Below, piece by piece: positions 8,051 to 17,610 of a DNA stretch of 64,000 nucleotides. Source of the stretch: Algoriphagus sp. (GTDB taxonomy: Bacteria > Bacteroidota > Bacteroidia > Cytophagales > Cyclobacteriaceae); contig NZ_JAUXYL010000023.1 of NCBI RefSeq assembly GCF_030694375.1, positions 62,001 to 126,000 of the forward strand. Direction: 5' to 3'. The notes beneath the pieces were generated by a model that was given only the letters and a program-made list of their open reading frames with translations, was not told the DNA's origin and made no database searches. The position numbers and the translations under genes are program-made. Positions within the stretch are counted from its first letter, which is position 1. Each line of letters opens with the position of its first letter.

Positions 8051-11029
8051 TTAGAAGTCAACAGTTAAGTGGAAAAACATCCTTCTTGGTGTTGGATATG
8101 GAGCAATATCCACGTTGTTGGCAATGGCTTGCGCCCCAAAAGTGGATGTTTCAGGGTCATAACCCTCATATTTGGTGAAAAGGAAAGCATTGTTTACTGA
8201 AGTTCCCACACGAATATTTGAAACTGAGGAGCCAAACCATTCTGAAATTGTGGTTTTGGGAAGGGTATAGTAAAGTCCGATTTCCCTGATTTTCACAAAA
8301 CTTGCATCTTGTACCCATCGTCCTGCATTATTGAAAGGTGCAGGTGGTCTCTGACGCCCGTTGGGTATTCCATCTCCGTTGTCATCATCAAACCAACCCT
8401 TAGTAGTTCCCCCTCCATCATTAAGGAATGATGTCAGGTTGATGTTGTCCCCGCCTTTTTTCCAATCAACCAAGAAGGAAAGTTCAAGGCCTTTCATCAT
8501 TCGGATGCTATTGAAAAATGACATATTGAATTTTGGCTGTGCGTTACCCCAAAAGGTAAATCCTCCGGGATTACCGGCAACCGCTGGTGCTCCAACGATC
8601 GTGGTTGGAGAATAGCCTTCAGCATAAAGGAAGGTTCCCAATCCTGTTCCAAAAGCACCCGCTATGTAAGTTGGGATTCCTAGTCTGGTCATCAACAGTT
8701 CATTTTTCCAAAACATCACCCGGCTAAACCAGCGGAAATTGGCGGTTTCGATCGGTGTTCCCGAGAGTGACAATTCAATTCCTCTGTTTTCCAATTCAGC
8801 CTCATTACTTGGAGTGGTATTCACACCGGTGGAGGGAGCGAGGTTAAGGTTTTGAATGTTGTTTTGAGTTGATTTGATGTAGTAGGTAGCCTCTAATGAA
8901 AGTCTATTGTTGAAGAAACCAGCATCTACCCCAAATTCGAGTTCTTTAGCTGTCTCGGGTAAGATCAGGGTGTTTCCGATTTGAGTACTCACTACAGAAC
9001 CCAACAGGCCGCCAATATTCGTCCCTCCGAGAGGAGTAAATGTGGCACCAAAATTTACCGGACCGGCAGTCTCTCCATATGCAATTCTTGGCTTCAATTG
9101 ATTCATAAACCCGACATTCCAAAAGTCAAAGTTTGCGATGTTGAAGGCAACTGAGGCCCGTGGAAACGCATAGTATTGTTGTGGATCTCCATTCAAAGTT
9201 GACTTATCCCATCGAATACCCAAAGTACCGATGATTTTATCCTCCCAGTTTGCTTCCTGCTGTAGGAATATGCCTGCATCTTGAATTCTGCTATTGAATT
9301 CCTGATTGATTTCCTGAATTGCTGCCTGTTGCAAGTTCCGCTGACCCGGTACCAAGCCTCTGCCTCTGTTGAAGAGTGCGTTATCAGCAAAATCCAATCT
9401 CACCAAACCAGCGGATGAATTCATGTTTACGCTTCCAAGATTCCAGTTGTAAACCAATGCAGCCTGAAAATTGGTATTGAAGCTTTCCTGTTTTCCTTTC
9501 AAAACATCACCGGGATTTGCCTGTGCTCTTTGAAACTGGAGAAATTCAGGTAAATAGACCATGGAGGTGTTTTGCAAGTAATCCAAACCTCCCGAGAATT
9601 GAGCTTTTAGGAAGCTATTCTCAGTCTTCAGTAGATCGATGTCCAATGTGAACGCTTGGATGAACCGGTTGACCAAGGTGTTGTTGACGCCATTGTCTGT
9701 TACTGCCACGGGATTCTCTGAGAAATAAGGATTGACTGGGTAAGTTCCATCATCCTTTTTTCTCAAATCATAGTAATTGGGAACGTAGGCAATTGAATAC
9801 CCTATAGAAGCACCTGAATTATTCTGATTTCCGGTGAAGCCTCTGTCAGTATTTGATCGAATGTAGTTTGAAGATACGCCGATCTTAATTCTGTCAGTGA
9901 TCTTATGATCGATGTTTGCACGGATAGAGTAGCGGTTGAAGCCGGTATTTTTCACCGTACCCTCTTCGTCCGTGATGTTTCCTGAGACGAAGAATTTGGT
10001 CTTTTCAGTTCCTCCACTCACGTTGATTCGCGTGTTTAGCAAAGTCGCCTGATTGTTGTAAAAGTAATCTTCATAATCAATGAAGGTCCCACTGGATTGA
10101 GCCGCTCTGAATCTTTCCAGTTCAATTGGTCTTCTGGATTCGGGGAAGAAGAAGTTGATTTTTGCCTCACTCCAATTATCCACTCCGAGTAGTCTGAGTG
10201 GCTGGGCAAAGCCCACATCCTGTGAAAGTGAAACAGTAGTTTTTCCTTCCTGGCCTCTCTTTGTGGTGATGATGATAACCCCGGCATTCGCACGGGTTCC
10301 ATAGATTGCAGCAGCAGATGGGCCTTTTAGGATTTCAATAGTCTCGATGTCAGCAGGGTTGATGTCTGCCAGACGGTTAGAGCCGTCATCCTGATTGCTA
10401 GCACCTGCACCGGAAACGGTTGCCCGGCCGGTACGCTGAGAAGCATTGCTGATATAGACTCCATCTACGATGATCAAGGGCTGTGAAGCTCCCGATAAGC
10501 TGGAAATTCCCCGCAGTTGAATGGAAATACCACCCCCGGGTGCACCGCCGTTGGAGCGAATAGTTGCTCCCGGTACCTTTCCGTACAGGGCACCGTCGGT
10601 AGTTTGAATAGTAGTGGTTCCCGTCAAGTCCCTTGCAGAAACGGATGTAACGGCATTGGCGAGGTTACTTCTTTTGACCGAAGTCGCGAGACCTGTCACC
10701 ACTACTTCCTCCAGGTTGGTAGCGTCCTGCCTTAGTCTGATATTAAGAATACTTACTCCGGGAGCTACGTCCACGCTTTGAGTAAGGAAACCAATGGAAG
10801 AGAAAATCAAGGTAGCCGGATCGTTAGTCGGCAAGTTGATCGAAAATCTACCATCGAGGTCAGTGATCGTACCTGTGGTAGTCCCTTTTAGCAAAATGCT
10901 GGAGCCAATCAAGGCTTCTCCAGTCCGTTCGTCAACCACTGTTCCGGAGACTGTATATTGGGCAAAAGCCCAACCTACAGACCCCCAAAGGAAAGCCAGG
11001 GTGAGGATTGTTTTGTAAAGTTTGAACAT
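8051..11029 (-). CDS. SusC/RagA-family TonB-dependent transporter
   Basis: A 992-residue outer-membrane protein. Residues 1-23 form a signal peptide ending AFAQ. Residues about 25-110 form the CarboxypepD-regulatory-like domain (YTVSGTVVDERTGEALIG). The plug follows, with a VDGVYIS motif and IETIEILKGPSAAAIYGTRANAGVIIITTKRG. The remainder is the 22-strand barrel, ending in an aromatic Phe. It imports a substrate in complex with the SusD-like partner, driven by TonB. The two genes are 12 bases apart. Being preceded by its own leader and an upstream terminator, it starts a new unit. The substrate is not identifiable. Confidence 0.95.
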   Translation of the reverse strand: MFKLYKTILTLAFLWGSVGWAFAQYTVSGTVVDERTGEALIGSSILLKGTTTGTITDLDGRFSINLPTNDPATLIFSSIGFLTQSVDVAPGVSILNIRLRQDATNLEEVVVTGLATSVKRSNLANAVTSVSARDLTGTTTIQTTDGALYGKVPGATIRSNGGAPGGGISIQLRGISSLSGASQPLIIVDGVYISNASQRTGRATVSGAGASNQDDGSNRLADINPADIETIEILKGPSAAAIYGTRANAGVIIITTKRGQEGKTTVSLSQDVGFAQPLRLLGVDNWSEAKINFFFPESRRPIELERFRAAQSSGTFIDYEDYFYNNQATLLNTRINVSGGTEKTKFFVSGNITDEEGTVKNTGFNRYSIRANIDHKITDRIKIGVSSNYIRSNTDRGFTGNQNNSGASIGYSIAYVPNYYDLRKKDDGTYPVNPYFSENPVAVTDNGVNNTLVNRFIQAFTLDIDLLKTENSFLKAQFSGGLDYLQNTSMVYLPEFLQFQRAQANPGDVLKGKQESFNTNFQAALVYNWNLGSVNMNSSAGLVRLDFADNALFNRGRGLVPGQRNLQQAAIQEINQEFNSRIQDAGIFLQQEANWEDKIIGTLGIRWDKSTLNGDPQQYYAFPRASVAFNIANFDFWNVGFMNQLKPRIAYGETAGPVNFGATFTPLGGTNIGGLLGSVVSTQIGNTLILPETAKELEFGVDAGFFNNRLSLEATYYIKSTQNNIQNLNLAPSTGVNTTPSNEAELENRGIELSLSGTPIETANFRWFSRVMFWKNELLMTRLGIPTYIAGAFGTGLGTFLYAEGYSPTTIVGAPAVAGNPGGFTFWGNAQPKFNMSFFNSIRMMKGLELSFLVDWKKGGDNINLTSFLNDGGGTTKGWFDDDNGDGIPNGRQRPPAPFNNAGRWVQDASFVKIREIGLYYTLPKTTISEWFGSSVSNIRVGTSVNNAFLFTKYEGYDPETSTFGAQAIANNVDIAPYPTPRRMFFHLTVDF

Positions 11030-11271
11030 AGGATAAAGAATATTTGGTTTAGGACTAATTTCTTAAAAAAAATCCAATGAACTATCCTTCATGGTAAAAA
11101 GAAGATTAAAAAATTATAAATGGAGTTTAAGACTGATTAATTGTTTTTTAACCATTTCAAAAAGGATTATTTGAACATGGAGAAAAATAGGAGAATTAGC
11201 TGAAGGCTTTTTGATTTGAAAAACTATTCCCGGTAGGAATCAAAAAATCTAAATTCATAGTTTTAAGGGAT
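11030..11271. other. AT-rich leader region of the susCD operon
   Basis: About 240 bases, very AT-rich, between the susC start and the terminator of the upstream hydrolase gene. No ORF is credible here. It must hold the susC promoter and a long leader, but I see no exact TAnnTTTG box on the minus strand close to the start. Confidence 0.4.
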
Positions 11272-11301
11272 AAAAAAAGACCGACATCGCTGCCGGTCTT
11301 T
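11272..11301 (-). terminator. Terminator of the CocE-type hydrolase gene
   Basis: The stem is AAAGACCG/CGGTCTTT with loop ACATCGCTGC, followed on the minus strand by seven T. It lies 19 bases past the stop. Stem and loop are identical to the terminator at 6608-6638. Confidence 0.85.
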
Positions 11302-11320
11302 AGATCCGAGTGTCCAGTAA

Positions 11321-13207
11321 TTATTTCTTAATAATCGGCAGTACAATCTTACTCAAGCTCTTTCCTCCATGATGAATCGAGTTGGTAGCAATTTTACCTT
11401 CCGTTTCATCGTAGTTGTTTCCGCCGGTATTCATATTTCGGTCAAAGCGGGGGAAGTTGGAGCTGCTAACTTCGATCCGGATGCTGTGGCCCTTTTCGAA
11501 GTAATTGGACGTACTCATCGGAGTCATTTTGACCTCATATACTTTTCCGTTTTCCATCCAGACTTCTTTATCATATCCTTCCCGATAGCGCACGCGCTGA
11601 ATCGTTTCGTCAAGATTGTATGCTTTTCCATCAGGATATACATCGATCAACTTGATCGTCACATCGGTATCCTTCACGTCCGAAGACAGGTAGAGATAGC
11701 TTTCGATAAAGCCTGAAACTTCTACACCCTCTGTCAGTGGTTCGGAAGTATAGACCAGAATATCTTCACGCAATTCCATTTCACTTTGGTCAAAAGAACC
11801 TCCGATCACGGCGTTTCCTGTGCAGCAAACATTGCCTCCATAGGAATTTACAGGATTCATCGGGTCATATTTAAAGGTGTCTTGAATTGCTTTTCTTGGG
11901 GCTTTAGCCGTTAATTTTCCATTTCCGTTTCTGGTATTTGCTTTGCCCTCGGAGTCCAAAAAGAACGGAGTCATCACCGCTTCAGCCGGAGGCCAGACAT
12001 CGGAACTTTGCCATTTGTTGCTTCCCATGGTGTAGTAAGTCACTTTTGGCATTTTGGCAATGGTCCCACTTTCGTCTTTTCCTTTCAGCCAGAGGTCAAA
12101 CCAAGCTGTGATAATTTCATCATAATTCAATCTTGCATCGCCTACACTTCGCTCACCTATAATAGTATTCTCCGTAGCTCGGGTATAGGAACAATGAAGA
12201 ACCGGTGCGATAATCAAATACTGATTGTCCCGAGACATCTGACTGATGGCATTTTTCCGCGCATGGTTGAACAAGGCGATGTTTGGCCCTGCAGATACGT
12301 CAAACCAGGAGACAAACCAGAAGCTTGGCTTGTCAAAGGGCATTTTGTCGTGATACAATCCTCCATTGAACCATTTGGGATCGTTGGGCTTCCGGGTGAT
12401 CATTTCTTCGTAGATCCCCATCGGGCCATTTTGATTTCTAATAATGTCCTGAATCGGCAGGTGGCTCAAGGCAGCCTTAGAGTCGATTCGAGGATATTCA
12501 GGAGACATATCATAGAAGCGCTGCAATCTCAACAAATCTTTCTTCTCAATCCCCTTGGCTAATCGAGGAGCCATTGGATCGTGCTGCACGCTGTACAACC
12601 AATTTGTGAAAAGCATCTGTCCGGCACCACCGCGATACCAGTTGCCCTGCTCCCAGAAGTCGCCGACTTTGCCCACGCCAGCTCCGTAAGCCTGAGGAAC
12701 CAATGCTCCCAAAGCCGGATGATCCAGGGAAGCGACCGCCATTTGCCACTCGGCAGTAGAGGAGCAGCCCAAAAGGCCTATTTTTCCATTACTCCAGTAT
12801 TGCTTGGCCATCCAGTCAAAGGCGTCGTTGCCATCGGTCAGGGGGACCCCCAAGATATCCCAGTCTCCTTCGGAAAAATAACGACCACGTTCGTTTTGGA
12901 CGACATAGGCGTAGCCTTTTTTGACCCATTCCAGAGCAGATTGCATGGTGCGGGTATTCATTTCACCGTCTCCCCAAGTGTTGAAGTTGTAGGGCGTGCG
13001 GGAAAAGACAATGGGGTACTTGCCATCGCCTTTCGGGCGATAGATGTCTGTGGCCAATCGGATGCCATCGCGCATGGGCATCATGACTTTTTGGTCGACA
13101 ATGGCAACTTCTTCAAGCTGAACCAGAATTGGTTTTTCCTGCGAGAATGCTTTTGGAGAGGTCGCTAAAAGAAATACCGCGAGTAAGATTTTAAAATATG
13201 TCTTCAT
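11321..13207 (-). CDS. CocE/NonD (X-Pro dipeptidyl-peptidase S15-like) hydrolase, secreted
   Basis: A 628-residue exported alpha/beta hydrolase. The signal peptide ends PKAFSQ at about residue 23. The catalytic Ser is Ser149 in [11 protein letters not shown]; the elbow reads G-C-S-S-T-A rather than the usual G-x-S-Y-x-G. The C-terminal beta-sandwich typical of CocE/PepX ends in a block with [21 protein letters not shown]. Family members cleave Xaa-Pro dipeptides, acyl esters or beta-lactams in the periplasm. The frame stays open 28 codons upstream, but a clear signal peptide begins at the chosen ATG. It lies upstream of susCD with its own terminator, so it is probably co-regulated rather than co-transcribed. 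Confidence 0.88.
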   Translation of the reverse strand: MKTYFKILLAVFLLATSPKAFSQEKPILVQLEEVAIVDQKVMMPMRDGIRLATDIYRPKGDGKYPIVFSRTPYNFNTWGDGEMNTRTMQSALEWVKKGYAYVVQNERGRYFSEGDWDILGVPLTDGNDAFDWMAKQYWSNGKIGLLGCSSTAEWQMAVASLDHPALGALVPQAYGAGVGKVGDFWEQGNWYRGGAGQMLFTNWLYSVQHDPMAPRLAKGIEKKDLLRLQRFYDMSPEYPRIDSKAALSHLPIQDIIRNQNGPMGIYEEMITRKPNDPKWFNGGLYHDKMPFDKPSFWFVSWFDVSAGPNIALFNHARKNAISQMSRDNQYLIIAPVLHCSYTRATENTIIGERSVGDARLNYDEIITAWFDLWLKGKDESGTIAKMPKVTYYTMGSNKWQSSDVWPPAEAVMTPFFLDSEGKANTRNGNGKLTAKAPRKAIQDTFKYDPMNPVNSYGGNVCCTGNAVIGGSFDQSEMELREDILVYTSEPLTEGVEVSGFIESYLYLSSDVKDTDVTIKLIDVYPDGKAYNLDETIQRVRYREGYDKEVWMENGKVYEVKMTPMSTSNYFEKGHSIRIEVSSSNFPRFDRNMNTGGNNYDETEGKIATNSIHHGGKSLSKIVLPIIKK

Positions 13208-13594
13208 TTGGGTTGGATTTAGAATTTCAAGATAAGAAGTCTGACTTAGTTTGGTGCTTGTTTTTTTACGAAAGGTTTTGGCCTGCCGCAACTAGCTTCT
13301 TTTTTTAAACGCAGAGCGCAGACACCGCGAAGTGCCACAAAGGATAATGACGGGAATTCATTCCTCCTCACCGGATTTAACTGAGTCGCTGTCGCTCCGG
13401 CAGAGGGCGCAAAGATTCCGGCTTTAAGCGTTAATCTGACCACTTACCGCTTACTCATCACGACTTACAGCCCTCTGTTTCTCACGCACTGGTCATCGGA
13501 CATCGGACACCGGTCATCTGTTCCACCTGCAATTCGGAAAATGAGATTTTAAAAACCATTTGGCAATTCGATTTTTCATTTCCCCCAATCGGGT
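13208..13594. other. Intergenic region with degenerate dispersed repeats
   Basis: About 390 bases between divergent genes. It holds GCAGAG and CGCAGA words near 13310, a CTTACCGCTTAC stretch near 13445, and at 13491-13520 repeated GGTCATCGGAC words resembling those near 62805-62825. Composition is higher in GC than in neighbouring gaps. No credible ORF or RNA gene is seen. Confidence 0.4.
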
Positions 13595-13602
13595 TAAATT
13601 TG
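13595..13602 (+). promoter_or_regulatory. -7 box TAAATTTG of the fumarylacetoacetase gene
   Basis: A full match to TAnnTTTG ends 22 bases before the ATG, giving a leader of roughly 15 bases. No convincing -33 TTTG is found at 17-23 bases upstream. Confidence 0.5.
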
Positions 13603-13623
13603 CACCCTTACTAATTTTTGAAC

Positions 13624-14892
13624 ATGAGCGACAGCCCCATTCCCATCCTGAGTACTTGGGTGGAAGTACCTAAAAATTCCGATTTCTCGATTTATAATCT
13701 ACCCTTTGGTGTTTTCAAGAACAAAAAACTCAGTCCCAGAATTGGGATCGCCATTGGAGATAAGATTGTCGACCTGAGTGTGTTGGATCAGGAAGGTTTT
13801 TTTGCAAATATGTTTTTGCCGGAAGGTATTTTCATCAAAGATTCGCTCAATGAGCTGATTGCATTGGGCAAAGTTCAGACAAAAAAAATCCGTGAACGGG
13901 TGCAAAGTTTGCTTCTGGCTGACAATGGTGAGCTCCGTGATCACTCAGCACGTGGAAAAGTAATGGTCACCAGAAAAGAGGCAGAAATGCTCCTTCCGGT
14001 GAAAATCGGTGATTACACGGATTTTTACAGCAGTATCGAACATGCCACCAATGTGGGTAAAATGTTCCGTGATCCTGAAAATGCACTTTTGCCAAATTGG
14101 AAACACATCCCTGTAGGTTACCATGGAAGGGCTTCCTCCATTGTAGTTTCAGGTACTCCTATTCATCGTCCAAAAGGTCAATTCAAAGACCCGGATATGG
14201 ATGTTCCGGCATTTGGTCCAAGCAGAAGATTGGATTTTGAACTCGAATTGGCATTTATTACAGGTAAGCAGACAAAGCTTGGAGATTCAATAGCTACGGA
14301 AGAAGCTGAGGAATATATTTTTGGTTTTGTGCTCTTCAATGACTGGTCGGCCCGGGACATTCAGGCTTGGGAATATGTGCCTTTGGGCCCATTTCTGGGG
14401 AAAAGCTTTGGTTCTTCTATCTCTGCATGGGTAGTGACCATAGAGGCGCTGGAGCCATTTAAGTTAGCCGGTCCGGTTCAAGAACCAGAAGTGCTGCCAT
14501 ACCTGAAAAGTGAAAAAAACCACAGCTTCGATATCAATCTTGAGGTCCTGATTCAGCCAGAAGGGAAAAAGCCTTCCAAAATTTGCACTTCAAATTTCAG
14601 ACACATGTATTGGAATGTGGCGCAGCAACTTGCACATCACACCTCCAATGGATGCAATATCAACGTGGGGGACATGATGGCCTCGGGTACAATTTCAGGC
14701 CCTACCACCGATTCCTTCGGTTCCATGCTTGAGCTAAGCTGGAAAGGAACCCAACCTGTAAAACTTGAAGACGGTGAGGAGCGAAGGTTTATCGAAGATG
14801 GTGATACGGTGATTATGAAAGGCTTTGCAGAAAAAGAGGGAATCCGTGTAGGATTTGGTGAAGTGACCGGGCAGATTTTGCCGGTGAAGTAA
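13624..14892 (+). CDS. fahA: Fumarylacetoacetase
   Basis: A 422-residue enzyme, close to the usual length of about 420. It hydrolyses fumarylacetoacetate to fumarate and acetoacetate, the last step of tyrosine and homogentisate breakdown in the cytosol. Recognisable blocks are DFYSSIEHATNVGKMFRDP (metal and catalytic His region), PVGYHGRASSIVVSG, and FNDWSARDIQAWEYVPLGPF in the C-terminal FAH fold, plus a late SGTISGP. An in-frame TTG two codons upstream is less likely than this ATG, which sits correctly below a TAAATTTG box. The other tyrosine-degradation genes are not in the window. A strong terminator follows. Confidence 0.95.
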   Translation: MSDSPIPILSTWVEVPKNSDFSIYNLPFGVFKNKKLSPRIGIAIGDKIVDLSVLDQEGFFANMFLPEGIFIKDSLNELIALGKVQTKKIRERVQSLLLADNGELRDHSARGKVMVTRKEAEMLLPVKIGDYTDFYSSIEHATNVGKMFRDPENALLPNWKHIPVGYHGRASSIVVSGTPIHRPKGQFKDPDMDVPAFGPSRRLDFELELAFITGKQTKLGDSIATEEAEEYIFGFVLFNDWSARDIQAWEYVPLGPFLGKSFGSSISAWVVTIEALEPFKLAGPVQEPEVLPYLKSEKNHSFDINLEVLIQPEGKKPSKICTSNFRHMYWNVAQQLAHHTSNGCNINVGDMMASGTISGPTTDSFGSMLELSWKGTQPVKLEDGEERRFIEDGDTVIMKGFAEKEGIRVGFGEVTGQILPVK

Positions 14893-14912
14893 GTTTCTCT
14901 TTGAAAAATTAT

Positions 14913-14947
14913 AAAAATCCACTGATAAATAATGTCAGTGGATTTTT
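14913..14947 (+). terminator. Terminator after fahA
   Basis: AAAAATCCACTGA and TCAGTGGATTTTT form a 13-bp stem around a 9-base AT-rich loop, ending in a T-run on the plus strand. Confidence 0.88.
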
Positions 14948-15160
14948 CTTTGATTTTAGTAGCTTTTTATCTTTTTTAATCCTTACTTTTAGGCAACATG
15001 CTGACAGGCAATTATTTGCGAATTAGTTTCGTGCTAATGTTCTTAGGTTCCCGAAAAGTTTAGCTTTTAAATTCTTACCGGGATTGAAGTTTCAAGTCTA
15101 AGCTCCGTTTTTTTGGTGGAGCGTATTTTATGTTTCTCACTTTTCTTAATCCAAAATGTT

Positions 15161-16666
15161 ATGGCTAAAATCAGAAGCCTTTCCATTACAACGCCCCTTT
15201 TATTCGCGGCACCTTTCAAAAGCGAATGGGCACAGACTCCAATAGACATCAATGCCCCGCTGAGCGCAGGTGGCTGGGAAGATGCAGGAAGTCTGAAGTT
15301 TTCCAGAGGATTCGTCCTTGCAAAAAATGATGCGAAATTCTTATATCTCGCATTGGATGTCGTTGATGACTTAGGGAATGACACCGGAACCAACGACTAT
15401 TTCTGGCTCAGTTTTGACAAAAACCGGGATCGGGCCATTACCGCAAACCAGGATGTGAACTATGGGCTCTATCCCGGTCAACCCAATAAGCTTGGGAGGC
15501 AATATTACCTGGGTCCGGGTACTTGGACGGCCTTATTGCCTGATCCTTCGCTTAGTGAAGTGAGGCAGGAGTTTGGTTCAAGTGAGAATTCCTCTGCTTC
15601 CCACAGGATCTGGAAATTCAAAATTGACCTTCAGGAAATCAACGTTGCACTTTCATGGCCACTAAGTACCCCCTTTACGTATTTCGGATTTCGGGTGAGG
15701 TCATCCAATCCTGCGTTTACCACTGATTTTCCGGGAGACTTTTACAAGGATTTTACCAAATTGAGGCAATTGGTATTTTCAAGAAAACCGGTTATTTCCC
15801 CTTCACTGTTAGGGCCTTTGATCGGCAGTGTGGGGCTGATCCCGACTACAAAAATCGACGCCACAGGCAGGGCGACTACTGATCCCGGATATTTTATCGC
15901 TGTTCAAAATGCAGCCTTTGGAGGCACTTTAAACTTGATAGGAAACCGGATGAAAACCCAGCAACTTTGGAATGACGGGATCAAAAAGTATAAAGTGGAG
16001 ATTACCCCTCCCGGAGGAAGTGCTCAAAAGTTGATTTCCAATTGGTCAAACTACCGGTGGACGGGAAGCACCTATGCCTTGGAATCCTTTGCGGCTTCCT
16101 CACTTGGGTTTTATGAGTTGGCAAATCCAAGTATCGACTATTCAATCGATGATTTGCTGATCCAGTTTCCAACTTCGGCGCTATTGCCCGGATTGTATCA
16201 GATCAAGGTGATATTCTACAAAAGGGTAGGACCATTGGATGTGGCTGTGGATAATCAGTCCATCGGCTTATTTATAGACAATCACGTGCCTGCGGTCAAT
16301 ATAGACAGCATTAAGCATGGTGCCAACGAGGTGTCTGCATGTGCGATTGAGACAATAGGAGCAGCACCTGACGGACTGAAATTCAAAATCACTGCGAATG
16401 ATCCGGAAGGAAATCTTCTGGCAGCAAACTTCTATGCTACCTATGGTGCAGGTCTGGCAGTGGGGATTTACAGTGAAAATTACACTCCTGCCCTTGGGCA
16501 TTGGATGGGCTTCAGTGGAAAAACAATTCCTGCATCAGGCAATTGGAGGCCTCCGCAGTCCTGTGCATACAGTTTTATTATCGTTGCCTCTGCCCGAACG
16601 ACCAATGGCTACGGATACATTGGTCAAAACTCAACCCACCGAAACCTCACTTTATTATTGAGTTGA
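15161..16666 (+). CDS. Unknown secreted protein with CBM9/DOMON-like N-terminal domain
   Basis: A 501-residue protein I cannot assign to a named family. A short signal-like N-terminus ends near WAQ (about residue 25). Residues about 30-210 have the strand pattern of CBM9-like or DOMON-type domains: APLSAGGWEDAGSLKF, then FLYLALDVVDD, then DYFWLSFDKNRD. That is a common layout for sugar- or haem-binding beta-sandwiches. The middle and C-terminal parts are rich in Gly, Ser and aromatic residues, without catalytic motifs. A TTG 16 codons upstream is possible, but the ATG gives a better signal peptide. It is a lone gene bracketed by two terminators. Confidence 0.6.
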   Translation: MAKIRSLSITTPLLFAAPFKSEWAQTPIDINAPLSAGGWEDAGSLKFSRGFVLAKNDAKFLYLALDVVDDLGNDTGTNDYFWLSFDKNRDRAITANQDVNYGLYPGQPNKLGRQYYLGPGTWTALLPDPSLSEVRQEFGSSENSSASHRIWKFKIDLQEINVALSWPLSTPFTYFGFRVRSSNPAFTTDFPGDFYKDFTKLRQLVFSRKPVISPSLLGPLIGSVGLIPTTKIDATGRATTDPGYFIAVQNAAFGGTLNLIGNRMKTQQLWNDGIKKYKVEITPPGGSAQKLISNWSNYRWTGSTYALESFAASSLGFYELANPSIDYSIDDLLIQFPTSALLPGLYQIKVIFYKRVGPLDVAVDNQSIGLFIDNHVPAVNIDSIKHGANEVSACAIETIGAAPDGLKFKITANDPEGNLLAANFYATYGAGLAVGIYSENYTPALGHWMGFSGKTIPASGNWRPPQSCAYSFIIVASARTTNGYGYIGQNSTHRNLTLLLS

Positions 16667-16680
16667 TCTGGTTCTTTTGG

Positions 16681-16717
16681 AAAATACCACCTGGGTGATG
16701 CCTGGGTGGTATTTTTT
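16681..16717 (+). terminator. Terminator after the CBM9-like protein gene
   Basis: AAAATACCACC pairs with GGTGGTATTTT around a 13-base loop and is followed by more T. It begins 15 bases past the stop. Confidence 0.88.
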
Positions 16718-16866
16718 GTTTTGGAAGGGGATTAAAAAATCAAGATTTCTTATAGTTGACCCTCAGAAAAGGGGATAGTTTGCACCAAAATTTAGGCTTT
16801 GAGCCTTGCTTTTAGAAAAGTCAATAACCTAAGTTTAATTCTGGAATATCCTTAACTTTTCATTTT

Positions 16867-17607
16867 ATGAAAAATCAAACTACCCCTTCCAAAATTAAAG
16901 TTTCCTTCTCCTGGTCCGGAGGAAAAGACAGTGCATTTGCTCTTTGGAAGCTTCAAAATGACAGCATGTTCGAAGTCAGAAGACTGCATACTACATTTGG
17001 GGAAGAGACAAGGCGGGTTGGTTTGCATGGGATCCACGAGGATCTAATTGTGGCGCAAGCCGATTCATTAGGCTTGCCGCTGGATAAGATTTTCTACCCG
17101 GCAAGTGGTGATAATCAGGCCTACGAAAAAGCCATGAACAAATACCTTGATGTTCTGGAAAGCGAAGGAATCCGGCATATCGCTTTCGGAGATATTTTTT
17201 TGGAGGATCTTCGAAAGTATCGTGAGGAAAAATTAGCCGAGCGGGGTTTCCATGCCATTTTTCCTCTTTGGAAAATTGACACCAGGGTTTTGGCAAATGA
17301 CTTTATCACGGCAGGATTCAAAACGTTGATCTGTGCTGCCGATGCGGGTTTGATTTCGAAAGATCAGGTGGGGATAGATTATTCGGAAGCGTTTTTGGAA
17401 TCCTTGCCGGAAGGAGCTGATCCCTGCGGAGAAAACGGGGAGTTTCACAGTTTTTGCTATTCCGGGCCGATCTTTGAAAAAGCTTTGGAACTCGAGGTGG
17501 AGGAAATCTTAAGCAAATCCTACGACATCCCCTTGGCTACCGGTGCTGTGGATAAAAAGCATTATTGGTTTGCCGCTATCCATTCACTTGGCAGCAAATC
17601 ACATTGA
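16867..17607 (+). CDS. Dph6-type ATP pyrophosphatase (DUF71, diphthine-ammonia ligase family)
   Basis: A 246-residue cytosolic protein. The PP-loop SGGKDS lies at residues 17-22 inside FSWSGGKDSAFALW. Further blocks HIAFGDIFLEDLRKYRE and GENGEFHSFCY are characteristic of the DUF71/COG2102 family. In eukaryotes and archaea this family amidates diphthine on elongation factor 2. Bacteria lack diphthamide, so this protein must act on another substrate, by adenylating a carboxylate. It ends only 3 bases from the convergent sulfatase gene, leaving no room for a separate terminator. Confidence 0.88.
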   Translation: MKNQTTPSKIKVSFSWSGGKDSAFALWKLQNDSMFEVRRLHTTFGEETRRVGLHGIHEDLIVAQADSLGLPLDKIFYPASGDNQAYEKAMNKYLDVLESEGIRHIAFGDIFLEDLRKYREEKLAERGFHAIFPLWKIDTRVLANDFITAGFKTLICAADAGLISKDQVGIDYSEAFLESLPEGADPCGENGEFHSFCYSGPIFEKALELEVEEILSKSYDIPLATGAVDKKHYWFAAIHSLGSKSH

Positions 17608-17610
17608 TTA

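Noticed and set aside
16760..16790. Promoter box TAGTTTG upstream of the DUF71 gene
   Set aside because: It has one base too few between TA and TTTG and lies about 90 bases from the start.
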